DNA from: Macrobrachium rosenbergii
Lineage: Eukaryota; Arthropoda; Malacostraca; Decapoda; Palaemonidae
Length of the DNA: 64,000 nucleotides
Assembly: GCF_040412425.1 (NCBI RefSeq)
Contig: NC_089777.1
Location: 33,159,037 to 33,223,036, forward strand
Direction: 5' to 3'
The position numbers and the translations under genes are program-made. The notes beneath the pieces are model-generated. The model was not told where the DNA came from. It saw only the letters and a list, made by a program, of their open reading frames with translations, and ran no database searches. This document shows, piece after piece, positions 33,119-64,000 of the stretch; within the stretch, counting starts at the first letter, position 1; each line of letters opens with the position of its first letter.

Positions 33119-36100
33119 AATACACTGTAAGTGGTGAAAAGGAGGAGCTGAAATCCATATGTGCGAGTACATACAGTTTTACACACCAAAACAATGAGGG
33201 GTACTGTTTGCAGGAGTTTAAGACCTAATTAGGAGTTTGAAAAATTCTTCCGTTATCCAACTTTAAATACTAGCCTTTTTCACAAGGATAAATTGCAACT
33301 GTTATCAAATGTCCGCTGACACTAAGGCTATTCAATTCTGTCTTAGAAAAAGCATATTTCATTCATTAGCCTTAAAGCAAAACTACATTAATTACAAATA
33401 AAAACCATGGACAATCAATAAAAGTTACAGGTTTAAGTGTATCATGGCTCAACAATTTTATGAATACGACCTTCAAATGCACAACCCACCTAGCTGATAC
33501 TAATAACGTACCAGGTGTAGATGTTATATTTGCAACTATAAAAAGTTCCTCATGTTTCTTTATAAAGCACTGGAAAATCATGCAAAACTCTCTGGTACGC
33601 AACTTACTACAGTAAGTACAGTATTCTGAATTGCACATACTGTATTTAGTCTACTGGATTCTGTACGACTTGGTGTCAACTCAAAGACTGAAGATCAATA
33701 CCTTGAGAGTCTTGATTTCAGGGATATAAGCTTTAAATACGAAATTTTAATCTGAGGTCTCCTACATGGTTGAAATGACCTCACATCATCACATGGCATG
33801 AGTATAAAAGCTGAAACTCTGATGGGCACATTCAATGTTTATACAAAACAACAATGAAGGTTATCTTTTGAATGAAACTTAAAAAAATTCCAAAGCCTTC
33901 CAACTTCAAAATAAATATCTCTCTTATCAGGAACTTGTCCAACATAGCCTATTCCAAAAAAAATAATACTGTACATATACCAAAATCTGTTCAACAAGAA
34001 ATTTATATCGCCTATCTGCTTAAAGAGCAAACTATTTAGATACCAATGAAAGTCTTTAGAAACAAAGGCCAATATAATCTTGCACATAAAATTACATAAT
34101 AAAAGAAAGTGTTTTCAGGACGACCAGCTCTACATGTTATGACACAAAGGAAGAAATTTTGGCTACAATACTGTAAGACATTAATTTCTCAGTCAAATAG
34201 CACTAATGGTCATGTTTCACACAACTTTTGTTGCCTCTCGTAAACGCTTTGACATTTTTGATGAATTCTCTAATGCACACAACATATGCACAAGAAAACA
34301 ATAAATTTAAATTAATTTGTATTTTTCATAGCTAACAAACCTGTAGTCTTAACATTAGGATAAATCTTCTGGCACCAGCTGGAGCCCAGTAAAAATAAAA
34401 ACAAGAATTGTGCGCAGTAATCTATCTCTTCTTTTCATACCTTACAATAAATAATATCAAAGTTTCTATATATTTTCTGAATCCCCATTTTTCAGTATAC
34501 TGTATACCGACCAATTTTTGCATTCTAGTTGTGCATAAAAAGTATGGATTATTATCAGCACAATAATATTATAAACAAAAAGTCACAGAATGCCTAACCT
34601 GCTGAAAGCCGCGTCTGTAGATCTCAAGTGAATCAGGGGAGATAATTTTTTGGGAAAGGTTCACTTTGTGGCATGGGATTTTCCTCTGAGTAACTTTATG
34701 ATGACACTCGTCAGAAACTTATATCCACTATATTTTGCTAAAACAGCCAAACCATACCCCTATCCTATCTTTCAATCTATAGCCTACTACAACCTTCTGA
34801 AACTCATAAACCACAGCCTAGTGTAAGATAAGCAATATGCTAAGTGTACAAAAGTTAAGGGGGTTGGGGGGGAGGTACTTCTTAACTCAAGTAGGGTATT
34901 GCACCATATGTTAAATTAGGTTAGCAAATATCCCTGGCACGAATTTTTGGTCAGGGTAAGCAGAAGCTAGATAGCAAAGGCCCCAGTTTGGTAAGATTCT
35001 GTGCACTATAATCAATTAAGGTATGTTAAGCAAGGTTGAAACCATGCAATTACCATGGCCATGATTTCCCACCTGTCTTTTTTTGTGTGTTTGTGTATGA
35101 ATGATTTTCTGGTGTTACACACTACAACCATATACAGTGCTTTTCATACTGCTTCAATAATACTATTTCCATTTCTCATGAATGCCAAATTATTTAGTAT
35201 CATTGGTCATATGATGACCACTCTGGTGTCTTTCCCTTACAGAAGGAGGGGTATATCATCAGTCAGCAAGATATTTATCAGTTAATGTATAAATGATTAA
35301 AAAATTTTCTGAGTGGTTTTTTTATGAATCTTCAGCTACAAATACAGCACATGCACTGTTTTTTCATTAGCTTTCTCCATACCAACTATGTCTCATGTTT
35401 TAGTAAAAGATTGGCCACTTTTTTTTTCAGCCAATAAAACCTGATTTTATCTATTCTCTAGTTTATGCATATTTTCAGGCTCCTACCCCTTTTCCTTCCT
35501 TGCTGGCCTTCAGTAAGACACTTTCTGCTGGTCATGAACAATATTATGAACAACTAGTACGTAAATCCTAACACTTTTTTTACTGAACATTTATTACTTA
35601 ATGAATGAACTGTCAATAGTTCACATGTGCTAATGTACATGTTTAATCAAACAGATTTAACAGACATCATCAGAAAACCAGTTGTTGCTGAAAAAATGTT
35701 CTTTTAAATATTTACACCTATACTCACACCAAAATATCCAGTAGGTTCAAAATTCATGAAAACACAAAGGAAAGGTGATAAGTGAGCCTTTAGTAATTTT
35801 GTTATTACCACCCAAGGAGCCGCGTATTAATTCAAACTTTAAAAACAAACAAGGCTGTACTTGAAAAACTGAAGTATTCAATATATATAAGGTAGGTTCA
35901 GGATTCCACACGCCTTAGACCAAGTATAAAAGTGTCCTAGGTTAGGTTAGGTGCTGATGTAAGCTACCCCCTCTAAGTTTTCTACAAAGGTTAAAGGGGG
36001 GAGGGGTCCAGAGAATGCCAAAACTACCCCAAAACCTGACAAGACCCAGCATCCTTGGTTAGGTGAGGATATATCCTACCTAAATTCTTTAAAAAAAAAG

Positions 36101-36600
36101 TGAGGGGAGAGGGAAGGAAACACCTTCTCCAGCCAAGTAGGACCTGGTATTCTTTAACAGGTTAGGTTAGGATGCATTCCTGCAATTTACTGGTACTGGA
36201 ACCACAACTTTAACTTTGTATTGTTTTTCCTTTACGACTGAGATTAATTGCAAACATACACCATAACATTTTTACATGTTTATCCTATGTCCTCTGTCTA
36301 TTTAACCATTCATGTAAAGGCAATCAATCATTCCTTATTTTTTCCTACTAAAAAACATGGTTTAATTATTATATACAGGGGATATCAAAATCTTAAAATT
36401 AAGTGATTTGCCAAACTCATAATGGTAAAAAAAAAAAAAAACACTTTAGGCATAGTGTAGGTTACAGTAAACACAAGATAAGAGCCACAAAACATGATTT
36501 ACACACTTACTGAGAAACTAATTTGTCATTATTGCCTCCTATACCACAGGATGCATTATGCCTCTCTGAAATCCCACCTCTCATAATTATCTTTCATGAG
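33119..36600. other. Intergenic or intronic stretch, nothing recognised
   Basis: AT-rich, with short GGTTAGGTTAGG-like motifs near 35940-36180. No coding signal. Confidence 0.4.
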
Positions 36601-36601
36601 C

Positions 36602-36917
36602 AGAATAGAATAGAATACAGGCTTTAGGCCAGAGGCCAAGCACTGGGACATGTGAGGTCATTCAGCGCTAAAATGGAAACTGACAGTAATAAGGTTGAAA
36701 GGTGTAACAGGAGGAAAACCTCGAAGTTGCACTATGAATCAATTGTTAGAAGGTGGAAAGGAGGATGGCAGAAAGAGAATATGAACAGAGGTACAATAAA
36801 GGGAATGTAAAGGGGGTGTAGCCAGGGGACGAAGGGACACTGCAAAGAACCTTAAGCAATGCCTATAGTGCACTGCATGAGGTGCACTGACGGCAATACC
36901 CCACCCCCACGGGGATC
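36602..36917 (+). repeat. 300-bp decapod interspersed repeat, copy A
   Basis: Begins with GAATAGAATAC, then CTTTAGGCCAGAGGCCAAGC, GTGAGGTCATTCAGCGCT and AGTTGCACTATGAATCAATT, and ends with GGTGCACTGACGGCAATACC. Shared with 39221-39522 (inverted) and 62727-63029. Confidence 0.85.
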
Positions 36918-37624
36918 TTTCATGAGTTTTCACTAGACAAATCTCCCCAAATCTCAGCCTCCCGCCTCACAGTCCTCATCCAATTTACTCTTCTCCCAAC
37001 GACAGTGCAAAAGGTCTTTCCAGGCCATCTCCCACTCCCCTTTAGTGAGCTGGCAGGATTGAAAACAGACTTGTCACAAGTTATCATATCAATTATCAAT
37101 TAACATGGGCAAGTATTCAAGTATCGTAAGTTTATTAAGCTATGAAATGCTATCAAGGTTAGGTGTCTTACAAAAATTAATCGATTAAAAGTGTTCTTAC
37201 ACGCTAAATACACTGCCGGGAATCAAGAGCCGCCCCTGAATTCTTTAACGATAGCCTACACGTTTTCACGCTTGACAAGTGATTCGTACCGCACTAGGCT
37301 ACACTTACCGTATCTCATAGATGGTCCTTAAACACAAATGGCACATAATCCCATATAAAATTGATTAACCTAAGGATAACGTGGCAAAAGTCGCGTAAAA
37401 CATGCCTAAACGATTCTCGAGATTTCTACATCGCGACCACAGACTGTCAAAAGGGAAAAATCCTAGCCTCTACCTGGGCTCGGAGGCTTCCGTAAAGTAC
37501 CGTAAGGTATGTTGGTCAATTTAAAGTCATTTTATTTGATTATAACTGTCATTAGTTACTAAACAACACCTGAGGCGTCTAAGCATCTTTTAAACCTGAA
37601 ACGAAAACGGCGCTATGCAGCCTT

Positions 37625-37790
37625 ACCATGATATTGCAATGAGCACAGGGTGTGAACCTCAGCAAGCTGTGTTTACTCTCAATCAGCTGATGCGAAGCTG
37701 ACAAGTGTTGGGGGAAGTTGAGTTGGTCCTCCTCAGGAGGCTGTGAGCAACAGAGCATAACTGGAACGGTGAACCACTTTCAATTATTTA
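37625..37790 (-). promoter_or_regulatory. Possible 5' exon and promoter area of the CCDC9-like gene
   Basis: On the minus strand a non-repetitive, less AT-rich stretch ends in ATCATG/GTAAGG (donor at about 37624-37625). An ATG directly before a donor would join in frame to the exon at 23883. A second donor-like CCCAG/GTAGAG lies near 37473. The 13.7-kb intron this implies would contain the second DIRS element. This is a suggestion from splice-site look and base composition only. Confidence 0.25.
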
Positions 37791-37912
37791 AGTGCAGATA
37801 CTGTCACAAGTGCTTTCGAACAGAACAAAAAGAAATATTTGTTAACTGATAAGATGGAGGAGGTACTTCTTTACTCCTTTACTCTATACACACACACAAT
37901 ACATACATACAT

Positions 37913-37920
<8 letters not shown>

Positions 37921-38007
<87 letters not shown>
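37921..38007. repeat. (AT)n microsatellite
   Basis: Pure AT after a short (CA)/(ACAT) lead-in. Confidence 0.97.
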
Positions 38008-38009
<2 letters not shown>

Positions 38010-38072
38010 ATATATTTACTTTAGGGATGTACCATCCCTCCACGGACCGTGAATAAGGTGCAATCAGCCAAA

Positions 38073-38295
38073 GTAGGCGCTATGGCTAAGTGGTGCAGCA
38101 TTCAATTCATGTTGGATTGCTTCCAGGCTACCGCCTACCAGTTTACCCAGCAGTAAACAGGTATCAAAGCCTGCTAGAGTCAAAAGAATAAGATATAAGG
38201 CTAGGAACCTCATCTCTTAAGGCTTCCTTCAGAAACCGGAAAGCTGCACCCTTGTGGCCCCATCCCCACCGCGAATGGCGTGTGAGGTGTGATGG
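38073..38295 (+). repeat. Possible tRNA-like SINE fragment
   Basis: GGCGCTATGGCTAAGTGGTG resembles a tRNA A box; the body that follows includes AGGAACCTCATCTCTTAAGG. No clear B box or second copy in the window, so this is weak. Confidence 0.3.
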
Positions 38296-39220
38296 AGGCT
38301 GGAGCGAAGGGTGTGTGTGTGTGTGCAATTTCAAATTGTTGCAAAACGTAAAAGCACGCTGGTAATACCATGAATGCCTTCACAATGTAGTCCTCAAGAT
38401 CAGGCCAATTAGCAAATGAGTGTCTTCAGTCAAGCCAAGAAAACGAAATTTTGGCTGTTCCTAACCAAGCATCAGAAACCATGCATTACACGAGCAAGCT
38501 TAGTAAATGTAGTATTATAGCAGACACATATCTTCTTGTCACATTACTGTAACTTCACGGCAGAGATGACATGGTAATTTTCTACGTTCGTCACTGTTGG
38601 TTGATAGCATCCGGGGACCACTCCAGGCCTCATACTACCTTTCATGCCTAATCACACTTGCTTTGATCTAAAAAAATAAATAAATAAAAAATAATTCTAC
38701 GATCTTTGTTTTAAGAACTTCCCTGAGAGCTACCGAGGCTTCCTTAGTCTCATATTGTAACACAAATAATTCTCTTGGCCAAACCAAGAAGTTATGAAAA
38801 CTCCAATTCCAAAGTTCTCAGAATTGGAGTTTTCTGACGAGTAAAACACTCTTTGATGTACTAAAGATGCTTATATATCCTTCAGTACGCTTGGAAACTT
38901 CTTCTGTTTCAGATAAATTAGTTTACTGATTACTTGTGAACAGGCTCATACACAGATAGGTCTAACTATCGAACAGTACCGGGGAAAGTTAACTCAAAAT
39001 CAATGTTACAATCACTATTAAGGTCATCTGTTCATATATAGACAAAGTTTATCGTGCCATGAACCGTGCTTCCTAGTGTTTTATCAGTCAGTTTTTTAAA
39101 ACTGAGCGTGTATAAGTTGTTTTTTTAGAAAATAGAAAATTCCAAATGCGGTCTACAGTGACTAATCACAGAACTGCGATTTTCTTGTGGACCTGTTTCA
39201 GGGTTATTCCATAGTAGAAC

Positions 39221-39522
39221 ATTCCGTAGGGGGTTAGTCGCTGTCAGCACTGCACTGTAGGCATTACTCAAGGTTCTTGGCAGTGTGCCTTTGGCCCCTA
39301 GTGCAACCCCTTTCGTTTCTTTTACTGTACAACCTTTCATAATCTCTTTCTTCCATCTTACTTTCCACCCTCTCCTAACAATTGATTCATAGTGCAACTG
39401 CGAGGTTTTTCTTCCTGTTACACCTTTCAAACCTTTTACTGTCAGTTTCCGTTTCGGCGCTGAATGACCTCATAGGTCCCAGTGATTGGCCTTTGGCCTA
39501 AATTCTATATTCAATTCAATCC
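39221..39522 (-). repeat. 300-bp decapod interspersed repeat, copy B (inverted)
   Basis: Reverse complement matches copies A and C from AATTTAGGCCAAAGGCC-like to CAGTGCAGTGCTGACAGCG-like ends. It lies about 1 kb downstream of the lipoprotein stop. Confidence 0.85.
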
Positions 39523-39847
39523 ATGGTAGAACAGAATTATTTCTATGGTTTAGGATGAAACTAAAATCCTTCCTTTGATTATCTGCTTCAAAATGAAGCG
39601 GGCATTTAATTTAATAGAGAGGATGACCCACTAAATGAGATACTGTAGACTCCCTTGAGGAGGATGTGGCTGTCAGTGTTGGACAGACAGCTCGCTTCAG
39701 CAAAAGTCTGACCTACAGCTTGCAATTTGGTGTCCCCGAACGCATCATGGTCAAGCTTATAAAGACAGCTGACTTAGAGGGTAGTACGTTCGTATTTGAT
39801 AATGTAGGCAAGAAGATAAACAGCTCAAAGGTGAAATAATTGATACT

Positions 39848-39850
39848 ATC

Positions 39851-39909
<59 letters not shown>
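39848..39909. repeat. (AAT)n microsatellite
   Basis: About 20 uninterrupted AAT units; poly-Ile/Leu open frames across it are artefacts. Confidence 0.95.
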
Positions 39910-39913
<4 letters not shown>

Positions 39914-40247
39914 TGCTTTTTTCCAGTATATCTCGAGGAGAAAAACAAAGCTGGGTCTATTTATGTAATAAAAAGTCATTTTAGGGTCAATGTCCTGTGC
40001 TTCATTACTGGTAACTGTTTCTGCATATGGTATTAATTACCTTTATTGCTGTTTTAAGATATTTTATTCTCTTTAATTTCATTTTTAGTATAGATTATAA
40101 TATATATAAACTGTTTCAGATGCATATGCACATAATTATGTTTACAAGTTCTGGCTTTTGAAGCGTTTATATTCATAATATGGTCTAGACTCTAGTGTGT
40201 CCCATTTGATACTGGTTATGAAACAAAATGTAACTAATAGATTAATT

Positions 40248-40253
40248 TTTATT
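40248..40253 (-). promoter_or_regulatory. Candidate polyadenylation signal of the lipoprotein gene
   Basis: AATAAA on the minus strand about 250 nt downstream of the TAA stop. It is the first canonical hexamer I see after the stop; further AT-rich candidates lie near 40070. Confidence 0.5.
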
Positions 40254-40501
40254 GCCAATATATTTTATAAAGGGTATTATTGATATATACATACAGCTGA
40301 GTAATATAACTAAAACTTCTGATGATACATTTCCTATGACCTGACATTTCCGCTAAGGCGAACTTACACATTTAGTGAGATGTATAGCAATAGATCAAAA
40401 AGACAATTTGTTCATTTCGACGAAACCCGATTTCTGACGTTGGTCGTGTTAGCTGGATATACTCGACCGGGTCAGTGTTTTAAATCCTCATACAGTGAGA
40501 G

Positions 40502-60972
<20,471 letters not shown>

Positions 60973-61045
60973 CTCGGCGACTCACGCTGTCACTTGACAG
61001 GTCTAGTCGGAGCTCCACTGGCTACCGATGCCTGTTGGGGAGGGC

Positions 61046-61052
61046 TTTTATA
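61046..61052 (-). promoter_or_regulatory. TATA box of the lipoprotein gene
   Basis: TATAAAA on the minus strand, 74 nt upstream of the signal-peptide ATG. The usual 25-30 nt spacing would put transcription start near 61016-61022 and give a 5' leader of about 45-50 nt. No upstream leader exon is needed. Confidence 0.7.
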
Positions 61053-61087
61053 CCGAAGCCAGACGATCGGTTTCAGCTCGGAGGGTA

Positions 61088-61137
61088 AGGTCCAGTGACC
61101 CTCGTCACCAAGTGTCAGGGGCGGGCGATATTCGCCC
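61088..61137. promoter_or_regulatory. Proximal promoter palindromes upstream of the TATA box
   Basis: Two inverted repeats lie just upstream of the TATA box. AGGTCC-AG-TGACCC (61088-61101) resembles paired nuclear-receptor half sites. GGGCGA-TAT-TCGCCC (61123-61137) is a perfect 6-bp palindrome arm around TAT. A role in hormonal or tissue control is inference only. Confidence 0.35.
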
Positions 61138-61507
61138 TTAAGAGCAATCTGTTATTTCTCGATTATCTTTCGTTCGCCGAGAAATTTGGGACGGCCAAGT
61201 TGGTCATGATACTATCTGGAGAAGCTCAGTAGACCCAGAGAGGTTAATCAAAAGGCCGAGATAAAATATCATACGCACTTAGATCAAGCCTCGTCTTGAC
61301 GGGGCATTACGTAGCTGCTCGCAAGTACAGAAGGGAAGAAAACGAGAGAAGTTGATAACGAATACCTAGCATTGCAACTCATGTGCAATTCATGTATATG
61401 TATCTTGTAAGGCATATGTTCATCGCGTGGTTAACACCAATATAAGTTTTAAAAAATGCAGTTTCATAGTTTTCTTTCAACTGGTCGTCTTGTTTCAGGA
61501 CTGTCAA

Positions 61508-61885
61508 TGATTTATAGATCCTCACGACATATTCAGTAACTGATGTGCCATTCGTTAATGCTTTTTCAATCAGGAAATACTGGTCAAGAAAGCATCAATA
61601 AGCATTAGGAAATACTGGTCAAGAAAGTATCAATAAGCATTAGGAAATAGTGGTCAAGAGAGTATCAATAAGCATTAAGAAATACTGGTCAAGAAAGCAT
61701 CAATAAACATTAGGAAATACTGGTCAAGAAAGCATCAATAAGCATTAGGAAATAGTGGTCAAGAAAGTATCACTAAGCATTAGGAAATACTGGTCAAGAA
61801 AGTATCAATAAACATTAAGAAATACTGGTCAAGAAAGCATCAATAAGCATTAGGAAATACTGGTCAAGAAAGCATCAATAAGCAT
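61508..61885. repeat. 35-bp minisatellite array 2 with leader (about 9 units)
   Basis: Same leader and unit as array 1, nine units, about 450 bp upstream of the lipoprotein TATA box. Units 6-8 here carry the same series of variants as units 3-5 of array 1. Confidence 0.93.
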
Positions 61886-61916
61886 GAATGCGCTTATGTT
61901 TGTATGTATGCATATG

Positions 61917-61974
<58 letters not shown>
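61917..61974. repeat. (AT)n microsatellite
   Basis: AT run directly following minisatellite array 2. Confidence 0.95.
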
Positions 61975-61975
<1 letters not shown>

Positions 61976-61979
61976 ATGT

Positions 61980-62726
61980 TTGTGAGTTTTACTAGCATGT
62001 CTTCTTATCTCCTTACACATGTATACCCTCATTGCCTGTGGTGTATTTGTCTATCAGTCTATCTACCTACAGGCACACTATCTTGGTGTGTGTACATGAA
62101 TAAACGACGAATCTAACACATATCGGGTAAGGTGCCCAACGACATGCAGGTAAGTTATAATTTCATGTGGTCACCTTATTTTAGTTACAGAAATACCTAC
62201 ATAGCAAAGATAGACCTGAAAGTCTGTGGACTCAGCATAATCATCCTGCCAAATCATTTCAGATCGTTATTGATGTAAAATTCCTCACTGGAAAAACTAA
62301 TAAAGAATATAAAGTTGTCTTTCAGCACTATATCTCGCCAGACATGTGTAACCATTTAAATATGTATGCAGAAAGTTTTTTTTTTTTTATTTTTTTTTTT
62401 TTAAGGGCGACCACCACGAAAATCAACATATTTCAGACCTAAAAACTGACATTTAAGTTTTTTTTTATTGGGGAATTTCAAATCAATACTTCTTTGGTGG
62501 AATTTTCATTTTGAAAAGACAAATTAAGGAATAACCTGATCCTTCGGGACTAGCTCGGCTGATCAACCGCCATCGTTAGATAAGTGTGGTTACTTTATCA
62601 CGAAGCCAGGATTCGTCGTCTTCTTTGAGCTCTCGTTTTAAAAATTCAAAAAGGAAAATCAGCTAGTCTTTGTGGTCTTATTCACCTTACATATGGTTTA
62701 AATAGTAAGCAAACGCAGAATTGAAA
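61980..62726. other. Intergenic stretch, nothing certain
   Basis: Contains a T-rich run (62380-62402) and a short CTAGCTCGGCTGATCAACCG motif near 62550 that may be the head of a decayed tRNA-derived SINE. No gene seen. Confidence 0.35.
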
Positions 62727-63029
62727 TGAACTGAACTGAATGTAGAATTTAGGCCAAAGGCCAAGCACTGGGGCCTGTGAGGTCATTCAGCGTTGAAACG
62801 CTTAAAAGGTTTGAAAGGTGCAACAGGAGGAAAACCTCGCAGTTGCACTATGAATCAATTGTTAGGAGAGGGTGGAAAGTAAGATGGAAGAAAGAGAATA
62901 TGAAGAAGGTACAATAAAAGGAACGAAAGGGGTTGCAGCTAAGGTCCGAAGGCACGCTGCAAAGAACCTTAGGTAATGCCTACAGTGCACCACGTGAGGT
63001 GCACTGACGGCACTAGCCCCCTACGGGGA
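62727..63029 (+). repeat. 300-bp decapod interspersed repeat, copy C
   Basis: TTAGGCCAAAGGCCAAGCAC, GTGAGGTCATTCAGCGTTGA, GAGGTGCACTGACGGCACTA; near-complete match to copy A. Confidence 0.87.
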
Positions 63030-64000
63030 ACGCAAAATTAGCAGTATTGTAATTCTTAATATCCGTTGACAATATCCGTTAAAGTCATAAAGAAAAAAAT
63101 AGGCGGAGGTATCCCCATACAATAACATTACTCTTATGTGTTCGCATGAAATAAAACTAAAAAGATACCATGTATCACATGAAAGGTCTGCTTACGGCTT
63201 TTTCGATAAGGGAGCAAAATTCCCATTTAATGCTAACATACTGTTTACCATAAAAAGGGGGAAAAGTATATAAATGTCATGAAAAAATATGAATCGCATT
63301 ATTTGCATTTTCAGTCTTACTTTTGGGTGGTCGCTTCATTGAGTGATATGATCATCAAAGTCGAAACAGTTTTATTTCCTCTACTTCTCTGTATGTCAAA
63401 ATGTAGCCCGTCTTTTTTAACTGGTCCCCCCTTCAGCATGTAGACTAAGTCTTTTCTTTTGGGCACATGGATGATACGTAACGTCTCTACGGTAGGGTCT
63501 CGCCACATCGACTCTAACTCTCGTCACCGTTATTTTTGGCGGTATGGCCACGCTAATATATTATAAAGTCATAATTTTTATGATAGTCCATTCATGAGCC
63601 TTTCTTAATTAGAATCCAAAAAATGGGAATTACATGAAAATTAGTTGCAGTGATACATAGAATATTCACTTGATATGTGAAAAAATGTCTCAGGATTTAA
63701 GTCATCTAGGCAGACATCATTCAGGAAATATTCTTGCCATGGCTGGACGAATTCTGACCAAATTAGTCAACTGAAAAATCATCGTTGCATTATAGTCTTC
63801 AATCCCTAATTGGTGTTTTATTAGTATTATGATCAAACACTGTAAATAATAATAAAAGTTACTGACTTAAAAAGTAAGATTATTTATAAAGACTGCATTA
63901 AAGCCGTAAAATAATACTGCGTGTGAACGAGTCTGGACTTAGACCTTTGGCCCAGTTTTTTTTTTTTTATTTCGTCGATATAACTTCTTGGATCTCAAGA
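63030..64000. other. Intergenic stretch to window end, nothing recognised
   Basis: AT-rich; a short minus-strand open frame (63317-63508) shows no recognisable domain or splice context. Confidence 0.4.

Noticed and set aside
35938..36180. TTAGG-like motifs as interstitial telomere repeats
   Set aside because: Only two or three units at each site, no extended array.

Overview
The window is animal nuclear DNA, most likely from a decapod crustacean. Genes are split by GT-AG introns, AT, GA and TG microsatellites are long, transposon relics are dense, and the dominant gene has the layout of the decapod large discoidal lipoprotein / apolipophorin-like precursor. DIRS-type tyrosine-recombinase retrotransposons and a roughly 300-bp repeat that I associate with decapods support this. 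A palaemonid-like shrimp is my guess, not a demonstrated result.

Right part (about 40.2-61.1 kb, minus strand): a large lipid transfer protein gene that can be read completely. I place ten coding exons with consistent phases (14,466 nt, 4,821 residues): a TATA box, a 52-nt signal-peptide exon, a vitellogenin-type N-terminal lipid-binding domain over exons 3-7, and a 10,246-nt last exon coding for 35-40 repeats of a beta-sheet unit marked by a TPF-x-G-type motif. The protein carries two strong furin-type sites (RPKR, RVRR) and an RGD, so it looks like a polyprotein that is cut into several lipoprotein chains. No cysteine-rich von Willebrand D domain is visible at its C-terminus.

Left and middle part (about 5.4-23.9 kb, perhaps to 37.6 kb, minus strand): three exons of a CCDC9-like gene (coiled-coil N-terminus, RG/RGR-rich later exon). 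The introns are swollen by a decayed Jockey-like non-LTR element (11.4-13.9 kb), a DIRS-like element with inverted terminal repeats and an internal complementary region (14.0-21.0 kb), a Tigger/pogo transposase relic (21.7-22.5 kb), and, upstream of the first recognised exon, a second DIRS-like element (24.2-31.1 kb) that itself holds a TA-flanked MITE and a tRNA-derived SINE. A third DIRS-like relic runs off the left end (1 to about 2.1 kb).

The rest is intergenic or intronic DNA with microsatellites, MITEs and three copies of the 300-bp decapod repeat. A 35-bp minisatellite with an identical 119-bp leader occurs on both sides of the lipoprotein promoter and first exon. Exon limits were set by eye from splice sites, reading frame and protein similarity recalled from the families; no database search was run.
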